From: Pseudomonas sp. AFG_SD02_1510_Pfu_092
GTDB lineage: Bacteria; Pseudomonadota; Gammaproteobacteria; Pseudomonadales; Pseudomonadaceae
DNA length: 64,000 nt
Direction of reading: 5' to 3'
Assembly (NCBI RefSeq): GCF_003331055.1
Contig: NZ_PUQD01000018.1
Location: 1 to 64,000 of the forward strand
Position 1 is the stretch's first letter. Each line of letters opens with the position of its first letter. The notes under the pieces were generated by a model. It saw nothing but the letters and a program-made list of their open reading frames with translations, made no database searches and had not been told where the DNA came from. A program made the translations under genes and the position numbers. Positions 26,242 through 34,246 of the stretch are shown here, piece by piece.

Positions 26242-29200
26242 GCGTGGCTCTCCAGCGAGTGAGCGCGTTCGGCCTTGCGGGCCTGGCGACGTTCGACGAA
26301 ACGGCGGATCAGGAAGAAGAACACCGGGGTCAGGAACAGGCCGAACACGGTCACGCCGATCATCCCCGAGAATACCGCCACACCCATGGCATGGCGCATT
26401 TCCGAGCCGGCACCGGAGCTGAACACCAGCGGTACCACACCCATGATGAAGGCGATCGAGGTCATCAGGATCGGCCGCAGACGCAGGCGGCAGGCTTCCA
26501 GTACCGCAGCCAGCGGGTCGAGGCCCTTGGCCTGCTCGTCCTTGGCGAACTCGACGATCAGGATCGCGTTCTTGCACGCCAGGCCGACCAGTACGATCAG
26601 GCCGATCTGGGTGAAGATGTTGTTGTCACCACCCGACACGATCACCCCGGTGATCGCCGACAGCAGAGTCATCGGCACGATCAGGATCACCGCCAGCGGC
26701 AGGCTCCAGCTTTCGTACTGGGCAGCCAGCACCAGGAAGGCCAGCAGCACGCACAACGGGAACACGAACAGCGCAGTGTTGCCCGAGAGAATCTGCTGGT
26801 AGGTCAGGTCGGTCCACTCGAAGGTCATGCCGTTGGGCAGTTCCTCTTTCAGCAGCTTCTCGATCGCCGCCTCGGCCTGGCCGGAGCTGTAGCCCGGGGC
26901 CGCAGCACCGTTGATTTCGGCGGTGATGAAGCCGTTGTAGTGCATCACCCGGTCAGGCCCGGAGGTGTCGCTGACCTTGAGGAAGGTCGCCAGCGGGATC
27001 ATCTCGCCGAGGTTGTTGCGCACCTTCAACTGGCCGATCTGCTCGGCATCCAGGCGGAACTGCTGCTCGGCCTGGACATTGACCTGGTAGGTGCGGCCGA
27101 AGCGGTTGAAGTCGTTGGTGTACAGCGAGCCCAGGTAGACCTGCAGGGTGTCGAAGATGTCGGTGATCGCCACGCCGTGGGTCTTGGCCTTTTCCCGGTC
27201 GATGGCGGCATCGACCTGCGGCACGTTGACCTGGTAGCTGGTGAACAGGCCGGCCAGTTCCGGCACGTTGTGGCTCTTGGCGATGATGTTCTGGGTTTCC
27301 TTGTACAGCGCTTCGTAACCCAGGTTGCCACGGTCCTCGATCTGCAGGCGGAAACCGCCGATGGTGCCCAGGCCTTGTACCGGCGGAGGCGGGAAGATCG
27401 CGATGTAGGCGTCCTGGATGTCGGCGAACTGGGCATTCAGCGCAGCGGCAATGGCGGCGGCCGACTGGCTCGGGTCCTTGCGCTCGTCGAACGGCTTGAG
27501 CGGGGTGAAGACGATGCCGCTGTTCGGGCTGTTGGTGAAGCCGTTGATCGACAGGCCGGGGAAGGCTACCGAGTCGGCCACGCCAGGCTGCTTCAGGGCG
27601 ATTTCGCTCATGCGCTTGATCACCGCTTCGGTGCGGTCGAGGCTGGCCGCATCAGGCAGCTGGGCGAACGCCACCAGGTACTGCTTGTCCTGGGCCGGCA
27701 CGAAACCGGTCGGGGTGGACGAGAAGCCCAGGTAGGTCAGGCCCATCAGGCCGGCATACACGAACAGGGCGATGCCGCTGGAGCGGATGACCCGGCGCAC
27801 GCCGCCGACGTAGCGGTTGGAGGCGCGGTCGAAGAAGCGGTTGAACGGGGCGAACAGCCAGCTGCCCAGCAGTTTTTCCAGTATCCGCGAGAAGCGGTCC
27901 TTGGGTGCGTGGTGCTCTTTCAGCAGCACGGCGGCCAGCGCCGGCGACAGGGTCAGCGAGTTGAAGGCCGAGATCACCGTGGAAATGGCGATGGTCAGGG
28001 CGAACTGCTTGTAGAACTGCCCGGTCAGGCCGGAAATGAACGCCGCAGGTACGAACACCGCGCACAGCACCAGGGCGGTGGCGATGATCGGGCCGGTCAC
28101 TTCGCCCATGGCCTTCTGCGTGGCTTCCAGCGGTTTCAGGCCGAGGCCGATGTTGCGCTCGACGTTCTCCACCACGACGATGGCGTCGTCCACCACGATA
28201 CCGATGGCCAGCACCAGGCCGAACAATGACAGCGCGTTGAGCGAGAAGCCGAACAGGTGCATTACGGCAAAGGTCCCGATCAGCGATACCGGCACCGCCA
28301 TCAGCGGGATGATCGAGGCACGCCAGGTCTGCAGGAACAGGATCACCACCAGCACCACCAGCACCAGGGCTTCGAACAGGGTGTGGACCACGGCTTCGAT
28401 GGAGCCACGGACGAACACGGTCGGGTCATAGACGATGCTGTAGTCCATGCCTTCGGGGAAGTCCTTCTTCAGCTCGGCCATCTTCGCCCGCACTTCGTCG
28501 GAGATCTCGATGGCATTGGAGCCGGGGCGCTGGAAGATCGGGATGGCCACCGCCGGCTGGTTGTTCAGCAGCGAGCGCAGGGCGTACTGGCTGGAGCCGA
28601 GCTCGACCCGGGCGATGTCCTTCAGGCGGGTGATCTCGCCATCGGCACCGGCACGGATGATGATGTTCTCGAACTCTTCCTCGTTGACCAGACGGCCCTG
28701 GGTATTGATCGACAGCTGGAAGCTGGTCGAGCCGGGCGCGGGCGGGGCGCCCAGCTGGCCGGCGGCCACCTGGCGGTTCTGCTCGCGGATCGCCGCGACC
28801 ACATCACTGGCGGTGAGGTTGCGCGAAGCGGTCTTGTTCGGGTCCAGCCATACCCGCAGCGAGTAGTCGCCCATGCCGAACAGCTGCACATCGCCGACGC
28901 CGCCCAGGCGTGCCAGCTCGTCCTTGATGTTGAGGATGGCGTAGTTGGACAGGTAGAGCATGTCGTAGCGGTTGTCCGGCGACGTCAGGTGCACGACCAT
29001 GGTCAGGTCGGGCGAGGCCTTGTCGACGGTGATGCCGATCCGGGTCACTTCCTCGGGCAGCTTGGGCTGGGTGCGGGTCACGCGGTTCTGCACCTGCACC
29101 TGCGCGTTGTCCAGGTCGGTGCCCAGGGCGAAGGTGATGGTCAGCGTCAGTTTGCCGTCGGCGGTGGACTGGGAGGACATGTACAGCATGTTCTCCACCC

Positions 29201-29417
29201 CGGTGATGGCCTGCTCCAGCGGCGCGGCGACGGTTTCGCCGATGACCTTGGGGTTGGCGCCGGGGAAGTTGGCGCGCACCACCACGGTGGGCGGCACCAC
29301 TTCGGGGTATTCGCTGATCGGCAGCTGGAACAGCGAGATCGAACCCGCGATCAGCAGCACCAGCGACAGCACCGCGGCGAAGATCGGCCGGGTAATGAAG
29401 AATTTCGAGAAGTTCAT
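26238..29417 (-). CDS. mexF: RND multidrug efflux inner-membrane transporter, MexF type
   Basis: This gene encodes 1059 residues, the full length for HAE1-type RND pumps. The first transmembrane helix is in the opening 30 residues (FAAVLSLVLLIAGSISLFQLP). The proton-relay aspartates are present in LAIGIVVDDAIVVVENVERN. The second repeat has VGLACKNAILIVEFAKD and SIAFIMGVVPLVFSSGAG. It exchanges protons for drugs from the periplasm or membrane. The P. aeruginosa homologue exports chloramphenicol, fluoroquinolones, trimethoprim and quinolone-signal precursors. It begins 12 bp after mexE and overlaps oprN by four bases, so the three are one transcript. Confidence 0.96.
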   Translation of the reverse strand: MNFSKFFITRPIFAAVLSLVLLIAGSISLFQLPISEYPEVVPPTVVVRANFPGANPKVIGETVAAPLEQAITGVENMLYMSSQSTADGKLTLTITFALGTDLDNAQVQVQNRVTRTQPKLPEEVTRIGITVDKASPDLTMVVHLTSPDNRYDMLYLSNYAILNIKDELARLGGVGDVQLFGMGDYSLRVWLDPNKTASRNLTASDVVAAIREQNRQVAAGQLGAPPAPGSTSFQLSINTQGRLVNEEEFENIIIRAGADGEITRLKDIARVELGSSQYALRSLLNNQPAVAIPIFQRPGSNAIEISDEVRAKMAELKKDFPEGMDYSIVYDPTVFVRGSIEAVVHTLFEALVLVVLVVILFLQTWRASIIPLMAVPVSLIGTFAVMHLFGFSLNALSLFGLVLAIGIVVDDAIVVVENVERNIGLGLKPLEATQKAMGEVTGPIIATALVLCAVFVPAAFISGLTGQFYKQFALTIAISTVISAFNSLTLSPALAAVLLKEHHAPKDRFSRILEKLLGSWLFAPFNRFFDRASNRYVGGVRRVIRSSGIALFVYAGLMGLTYLGFSSTPTGFVPAQDKQYLVAFAQLPDAASLDRTEAVIKRMSEIALKQPGVADSVAFPGLSINGFTNSPNSGIVFTPLKPFDERKDPSQSAAAIAAALNAQFADIQDAYIAIFPPPPVQGLGTIGGFRLQIEDRGNLGYEALYKETQNIIAKSHNVPELAGLFTSYQVNVPQVDAAIDREKAKTHGVAITDIFDTLQVYLGSLYTNDFNRFGRTYQVNVQAEQQFRLDAEQIGQLKVRNNLGEMIPLATFLKVSDTSGPDRVMHYNGFITAEINGAAAPGYSSGQAEAAIEKLLKEELPNGMTFEWTDLTYQQILSGNTALFVFPLCVLLAFLVLAAQYESWSLPLAVILIVPMTLLSAITGVIVSGGDNNIFTQIGLIVLVGLACKNAILIVEFAKDEQAKGLDPLAAVLEACRLRLRPILMTSIAFIMGVVPLVFSSGAGSEMRHAMGVAVFSGMIGVTVFGLFLTPVFFFLIRRFVERRQARKAERAHSLESHA

Positions 29418-29429
29418 CGGTGTGGTCCC

Positions 29430-30671
29430 TTAACCGCGCGGCGCCGGGGCGCTGGCGACTTTCACGTTGTTGCCCGCCACCTTCGGCGCCGGGTTGCTGG
29501 CCTCCAGGGCCTGGCGCTGCTGGGCGAGGGCGGCGAGGGTCTGCTCGCTGGCCATCGGCGCCTCGACCGGCGTCACCGGCGAACCCGGGCGTACGCGCTG
29601 CAGGCCCTTGACCACGATGCGCTCGTCCTTGCCCAGGCCGCTACGGACGATGCGCAGGCCTTCCAGCTTCGGCCCCAGTTCCACGGCGCGGTAGGCGGCC
29701 TTGTTGTCCTTGTCCATGACCAGCACGAACTTCTTGCCAAGGTCGGTGCCGACGGCTTCGTCGTTGATCAGCACGGCCTGGTACTGGGCGCTGCCGACCA
29801 GCTTCAGGCGCGCGTACAGGCCCGGGGTGAACTGGCCGTCACTGTTGTCGAACACCGCACGGCCGCGGATGGTGCCGGTGCGCGGGTTGACCTGGTTGTC
29901 GACGAAGTTCATCTGGCCCAGGTGCGGGTTGCCGGTTTCGTTGGTCAGGCCCAGGTACACCGGGGTGCTCTGGCCGCGCTGGCCTGCGCGCGCCAGCTGG
30001 GTGTACTTGAGGTACACGCGCTCGTCGGCGTCGAAGTAGGCGTAGACCTTGTCGGTGGAAACCACGCTGGTCAGCGGCGTGACATCGGCGGTGACGATGT
30101 TGCCGGCGGTGAACTGGGCGCGGCTGACACGGCCGCTGATGGGCGCGGTGACCCGGGTGAAGCTGAGGTTCAGGCGGGCCAGGTCGAGCTGGGCCTGGAT
30201 TGCCTCGACCCCGGCGCGGGCTTCGGCGGCGGCGCTGCTGCGCGACTCGGCCAGCTCGGCGGAAATGGCGTTGCTGTCACGCAGGCGTTCGCCACGGCGG
30301 GCTTCGTTGGCGCTGCGGATGGCGGTGGCCTTGGCCTGCTGCAGTTGCGCTTCGAGGCGGCGGACCTCTGCCTGGAACGGACGCGGGTCGATCTGGAACA
30401 GCAGGTCGCCTTTTTTCACCTGGGCGCCTTCGGTGAAGGCCACCAGGTCGATCTGGCCAGACACCCGTGGGCGTACTTCGACGGTTTCCGGGGCTTCGAG
30501 GCGGCCGGTGAACTCGTCCCATTCGTTGATCGGTTGTTCGATCACCTTGGCCACACTGACCTTCGGCGCAGCGGGAGCCTGCACCGCGTCGGGGGTTCGG
30601 CCGCAAGCGCTGATCACCACCACTGCCAGGGCAGCGAGGGGGTAGCGCAAGGGTTTGAGTGAATGTTCCAT
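29430..30671 (-). CDS. mexE: RND efflux periplasmic adaptor, MexE type
   Basis: This gene encodes 413 residues. The lipoprotein signal ends in VVISACGRTP. Membrane-fusion-protein modules follow: the lipoyl half-motif GRLEAPETVEVRPRVSGQID, an alpha-hairpin coiled coil at about residues 95-170, the second lipoyl half APISGRVSRAQFTAGN, and beta-barrel domains. It links MexF to the outer-membrane channel. The start is ATG 30671 after a GGAG site. No mexT-like LysR gene lies beside the operon, unlike P. aeruginosa, where mexT is directly upstream. A LysR-type ATC-N9-GAT motif sits 85 bp upstream of the start. Confidence 0.94.
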   Translation of the reverse strand: MEHSLKPLRYPLAALAVVVISACGRTPDAVQAPAAPKVSVAKVIEQPINEWDEFTGRLEAPETVEVRPRVSGQIDLVAFTEGAQVKKGDLLFQIDPRPFQAEVRRLEAQLQQAKATAIRSANEARRGERLRDSNAISAELAESRSSAAAEARAGVEAIQAQLDLARLNLSFTRVTAPISGRVSRAQFTAGNIVTADVTPLTSVVSTDKVYAYFDADERVYLKYTQLARAGQRGQSTPVYLGLTNETGNPHLGQMNFVDNQVNPRTGTIRGRAVFDNSDGQFTPGLYARLKLVGSAQYQAVLINDEAVGTDLGKKFVLVMDKDNKAAYRAVELGPKLEGLRIVRSGLGKDERIVVKGLQRVRPGSPVTPVEAPMASEQTLAALAQQRQALEASNPAPKVAGNNVKVASAPAPRG

Positions 30672-30755
30672 GGAGAACTCCGCCAATGTATTAGTAGTGG
30701 GCGGAGTGTGAGTGTCTTGCGCGTGAGGCACGAATCGAACGGGACGAAGGTTATT

Positions 30756-30770
30756 ATCACGGTGAATGAT
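30756..30770 (-). promoter_or_regulatory. candidate LysR-type (MexT/nod-box-like) site upstream of mexE
   Basis: The perfect ATC-N9-GAT motif (ATCATTCACCGTGAT on the minus strand) lies 85-99 bp before mexE. This is the core pattern recognised by several LysR regulators including the NodD/MexT branch. Short motifs recur by chance, so confidence is modest. Confidence 0.4.
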
Positions 30771-30829
30771 ATGTGCGGATCAATCATCGATTTGCGGCAT
30801 GTTCGCAAGCGCTGCGCGATGCAGGCAAC

Positions 30830-31120
30830 GCGATGGATGGCACCGGCTGCGCCGGTGTTCGCGGCTAAAGCCGCTCCCACAGGTACCGCGTGAGCCATAG
30901 GCCCGCGCGATTCCATGTGTGCGGGCAAGCCCGCGATGCAGGCGACTCGATGGATGGCACCGGCTGCGCCGGTGTTCGCGGCTAAAGCCGCTCCCACAGT
31001 TTTGGCGTGAGCCCGGGGCCTGCGCGATTCCATGTGGGAGCGGGTTCACCCGCGAAGCAGGCGACGCGGTGGATGGCACCGGCTGCGCCGGTGTTCGCGG
31101 CCACGGCCGCTCCCACAGGT
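30830..31120. repeat. REP array, four composite units
   Basis: Repeated alternation of GATGGCACCGGCTGCGCCGGTG, GCGGCTAAAGCCGCTCCCACAG and GCGGGCAAGCCCGCGA-type arms. The spacers between units carry a near-identical CGTGAGCC..GGCCTGCGCGATTCCATG stretch (given in part), so the units look tandemly duplicated. The array occupies most of the 540 bp between mexE and the receiver gene; no ORF is supported there. Confidence 0.9.
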
Positions 31121-31211
31121 ACTGCGTGAGCCACAGGCCTGAGGGTCGCGCCAGCCTTTAGAAATTGAGCAAGACAGTTGCTCCCACATGAGCCGCGCTC
31201 TACCCGAAAAT

Positions 31212-31589
31212 TCAGCGCAGCAGTGCCTGGATCTGCTCATGCAGGGTATCCAGATCGAACGGCTTGGCCAGGATCGGCGCCTTGCGCGCGATCGGGCTGC
31301 CAGACTCGAGAATCTCCGCCGGGTAGCCACTGATGAAGATCACCTTCAGGTCCGGCCGCAACTTCACCGCCGGCTCGGCAATCTCCACCCCGGAAACCCC
31401 GCCCGGCAAACGGAAGTCCGTCACCATCAGGTCCAGGTGCGGTTTGCTCGCCAGAATCGCGAACGCCTGTTCGCTGTCTTCGGCCACCAGCACGTGGTAG
31501 CCCTCACCTGCCAGGTAATCACGCAGGATCATCCGAATAGCCGGTTCATCCTCGACCACCAGTACCACATCTTGTGCATCTTCACTCAT
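31212..31589 (-). CDS. single-domain response regulator (CheY-like)
   Basis: This gene encodes 125 residues comprising one receiver domain: acidic pocket VVEDEPAIRMIL, phospho-acceptor in LDLMVTDFRLPGG, Thr/Ser switch in VIFISGYP and Lys in PILAKPFDL. There is no output domain. It is the last gene of the signalling operon and starts 43 bp after the receiver-kinase gene. It probably serves as a phosphate shuttle or sink for the kinases upstream. The start is ATG 31589. Confidence 0.92.
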   Translation of the reverse strand: MSEDAQDVVLVVEDEPAIRMILRDYLAGEGYHVLVAEDSEQAFAILASKPHLDLMVTDFRLPGGVSGVEIAEPAVKLRPDLKVIFISGYPAEILESGSPIARKAPILAKPFDLDTLHEQIQALLR

Positions 31590-31632
31590 GTCAACGCCTT
31601 GAATTCTTACAGTCGGCCATCAGACCCCAGGC

Positions 31633-32859
31633 TCAGGCAGAAGTCACCCGCGCCTGGTCGTTTTGTTGTTGGCAGGTTGCCAGCGGCAACTGCAGGGTAA
31701 AGGTGGCGCCCTTGCCCTCTTCGCTCTCGACCAGTATGCGCCCACCGTGGGCCTGGACGATCTGTTCCGATATGTACAGGCCCAGGCCCAGGCCACCGCT
31801 GGCCTGCTGGGTGGCGACCCGCTCGAACTGCTGGAAGATGCGCTGCTGATTGGCCACGCCGATGCCGATGCCATGGTCCTTGACCTGCACGCAGGCCAGG
31901 CCATCCTGCGCGAACACCCGCACCTGCACCGGTTTGCGCTCGCCATAACGCAAGGCATTGGACAACAGGTTGACCAGCACCTGCTCGATCCGGAACTCGT
32001 CCCACTCGCCCTGCAGCGGCTCGCAGCGCTGCAACTCGATATGGGTGTCCAGGGCGCTGGCCTGGGCGGCAAAGTTTTCCACCAGGCCACGCACCAGCTG
32101 GCTCAGGTCGAACGGCTTGGGCCGCAAAGACAGCTTGCCGGTGCGGATGCGCGACACATCGAGCATGTCTTCGACCAGGCGGATCAGGCTGTTGATCTGC
32201 CGCTCGTCGCGCTCGACCATGGCCTGCAGCTTGTCGCCGCTGAACGCCGCCAGGTTGCCGCGTTGCAGGTGCAGCTTGCGCAACTGGGTTTCCAGGATCA
32301 GGCCATTGAGCGGGGTACGCACCTCGTGGGAGACGATCGACATGAAGTCGTCGCGCATGCGCACCGCGTGCTCCAGCTCCGCGCGCGCCGCTTGCAGCTG
32401 GGCCAGCAGCAGCTCCTGCTCCTGGCGGCTGCGCTCCAGCGCCTGCAACTGGCGGTCGAGCACCTTGCGCTGGCGGTACAGGTCGACGAATACCGACACT
32501 TTGCTCTTCACCGCCAAGGTGTCGAGCGGCTTGTGCAGGAAGTCCACCGCGCCGCTTTCATACCCCTTGAACGCATAGTTCATCTCGCGCCCGGCGGCGG
32601 TGACGAAGACGATGGGGATATTGCGGGTCTTTTCCGTGCCGCGCATCAGTTCGGCCAGCTCGAAACCGTTCATGCCGGGCATCTGCACATCGAGGATGGC
32701 CAGGGCGAACTCGTGCTCGAGCAACAGCGACAAGGCTGCCTCGGCCGACTGGGCCTGGTGCACCTCGCGGTCTTCGCCCTGGATCAGGGCAGCAAGGGCC
32801 AGCAGGTTTTCCGGCAGGTCGTCGACAATCAGCAGTTTGGCGGTGGTGTGGCTTAGCAT
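31633..32859 (-). CDS. receiver-histidine kinase (N-terminal REC, C-terminal kinase)
   Basis: This gene encodes 408 residues. The N-terminal receiver is at about residues 5-125, with the acceptor Asp in LAILDVQMPGMNG. A coiled-coil linker follows, then the HisKA box FMSIVSHEVRTPLNG near residue 185. The ATPase domain has IEQVLVNLLSNALRYG, VKDHGIGIG and GLGLGLYISEQIV. There is no membrane segment. The REC-before-kinase order suggests that the kinase is itself switched by phosphorylation from another protein, such as the upstream multi-receiver kinase. The start is ATG 32859, overlapping the cheB stop by seven bases (ATGCTAA). Confidence 0.92.
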   Translation of the reverse strand: MLSHTTAKLLIVDDLPENLLALAALIQGEDREVHQAQSAEAALSLLLEHEFALAILDVQMPGMNGFELAELMRGTEKTRNIPIVFVTAAGREMNYAFKGYESGAVDFLHKPLDTLAVKSKVSVFVDLYRQRKVLDRQLQALERSRQEQELLLAQLQAARAELEHAVRMRDDFMSIVSHEVRTPLNGLILETQLRKLHLQRGNLAAFSGDKLQAMVERDERQINSLIRLVEDMLDVSRIRTGKLSLRPKPFDLSQLVRGLVENFAAQASALDTHIELQRCEPLQGEWDEFRIEQVLVNLLSNALRYGERKPVQVRVFAQDGLACVQVKDHGIGIGVANQQRIFQQFERVATQQASGGLGLGLYISEQIVQAHGGRILVESEEGKGATFTLQLPLATCQQQNDQARVTSA

Positions 32860-33428
32860 GCGCTGGGTTCCAGGGCACCGAGCAGCTGCCCGATGCCACT
32901 CAGAGAAAGAATATGGTCGGGCTGGTGCAGGGCCAGAGCGGCCTCCGGCATCAGCGCCACCTGTGCGTCGGAGGGGTCCTGGACCACGGTCCGCCCCTCC
33001 TGTTGCTTGATATAGGCCAGGCCGGCGGCGCCATCCTCGTTGGCCCCGGTGAGCAGCACGCCGAGCAGGCCGGCACCGTAGGCATCGGCCGCCGACATGA
33101 ACAGGTAATCGATCGCCGGGCGGGAAAAGTGCACCGGCGGCTCCTGGCTCAGCGACAGGGTCAGGTCGCGCTCCACCGACAGGTGGTAACCCGGCCCGGC
33201 CACGTAGATCTGCCCGGCGCGCAGCGCCTGCTTGTCGCGGGCCTCGCACACCGGGCGCTGCAAGCGCCGCTGCAACACTTCGGCGAGCTGGCTGTGGCGG
33301 TCGTCCGGCAGGTGCAGCACGCAGATCACCGGGAAGGCGAAACCGGCGGGCAAGGCGCCGAGCACCGTGAACAGCGCCGTCACGCCGCCGGCCGAGGCAC
33401 CGATCACCACCGCGCGCACGCCGTTCAT
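32853..33428 (-). CDS. CheB-type protein-glutamate methylesterase, catalytic domain only
   Basis: This gene encodes 191 residues. The catalytic triad region is visible: Ser in VVIGASAGGVTAL, His in CVLHLPDDRHS, and Asp in GVLLTGANEDGAAGL. The usual N-terminal receiver of chemotaxis CheB is absent, so activity cannot be controlled by direct phosphorylation of this chain. It overlaps cheR by four bases (ATGA) and the downstream kinase by seven. No methyl-accepting chemoreceptor, CheA or CheW gene is present. The target is therefore probably the coiled-coil or signalling region of the large hybrid kinase, by analogy with CheB/CheR fusions to kinases. Confidence 0.9.
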   Translation of the reverse strand: MNGVRAVVIGASAGGVTALFTVLGALPAGFAFPVICVLHLPDDRHSQLAEVLQRRLQRPVCEARDKQALRAGQIYVAGPGYHLSVERDLTLSLSQEPPVHFSRPAIDYLFMSAADAYGAGLLGVLLTGANEDGAAGLAYIKQQEGRTVVQDPSDAQVALMPEAALALHQPDHILSLSGIGQLLGALEPSAC

Positions 33429-34246
33429 GATTTGCGGAAGATCCGTTCGGGCTTGACCAGCGGCTCGAAGCGCTCGCTGTAAGCGGAAAAGTCCACCGAT
33501 TCCTTGCTGCCCAATACCAGGAAACCGCGATGGCACAGGGACTCGTGGAACAGGCCCAGGGCGCGGTCCTGCAGTTCCTTGTTGAAGTAGATCAGCACGT
33601 TGCGGCACGACACCAGCTGGGTTTCGGAAAACACGCTGTCGGTGGCCAGGCTGTGGTCGGCGAAGGTCACGTTTTCGCGCAGGGCGCTGTCCATGATGGC
33701 GTTGCCGTAGGCTGCCGTGTAGTACTCGGCAAAGTCCCGCCGGCCGCCGGCGACGCGGTAGTTTTCGGCGTACTCGCGCATGCTCTGCATCGAGTATATG
33801 CCCTGCTTGGCCTTGTCCAGCGAATGCGGGTTGATGTCGGTGGCATAGATGATGGTGCGCTCCAGCAGGCCTTCCTCACGCAGCAGGATGGCCATCGAGT
33901 ACACCTCCTCGCCGGTGCTGCAGCCGGCGATCCATACCTTGATCGACGGCCAGGTACGCAGCAGCGGCACCACTTCGTTGCGCAGCGCCAGGTAGTGCCC
34001 CGGGTCACGGAACATCTCGCTGACCGGGATCGTCAGGTACTGCAGCAACTGCATGAACATGCCGGGGTCGTGCAGCACGCGCTCCTGCAGCGCGGACACC
34101 GTCAGGCAGTCGAACTGGCGCAGCGCATGCAGGATTCGGCGCTTGATCGAGGCGCCGGAATAGTTGCGGAAATCGTAGCTGTACTTGAGGTAGATGGCCT
34201 CGATCAGCAAGCGGATTTCGATGTCGGTGTTACGTTCGCTAGTCAA
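33425..34246 (-). CDS. CheR-type protein-glutamate methyltransferase
   Basis: This gene encodes 273 residues. An N-terminal all-helical CheR domain (FRNYSGASIKRRILHALRQF) is followed by the SAM-binding domain with IAGCSTGEEVYSMAILL, YATDINPHSLDKAKQGIY and LVSCRNVLIYFNKE, all hallmark CheR motifs. It methylates glutamates with S-adenosylmethionine. It starts with TTG at 34246, embedded in TTGA that also carries the stop of the hybrid kinase, which implies translational coupling. It pairs with the downstream CheB. The C-terminal pentapeptide-binding TPR extension of some CheRs is absent. Confidence 0.93.
   Translation of the reverse strand: MTSERNTDIEIRLLIEAIYLKYSYDFRNYSGASIKRRILHALRQFDCLTVSALQERVLHDPGMFMQLLQYLTIPVSEMFRDPGHYLALRNEVVPLLRTWPSIKVWIAGCSTGEEVYSMAILLREEGLLERTIIYATDINPHSLDKAKQGIYSMQSMREYAENYRVAGGRRDFAEYYTAAYGNAIMDSALRENVTFADHSLATDSVFSETQLVSCRNVLIYFNKELQDRALGLFHESLCHRGFLVLGSKESVDFSAYSERFEPLVKPERIFRKS

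Noticed and set aside
26244..30662. Two long plus-strand open frames (661 and 801 codons) opposite mexF and mexE
   Set aside because: Shadows of the RND genes; His/Gln/Asp-rich translations without family motifs or ribosome sites.
30830..31120. CRISPR-like array
   Set aside because: The regularly spaced repeats are REP composite units with internal palindromes and near-identical spacers, and no cas genes are present.
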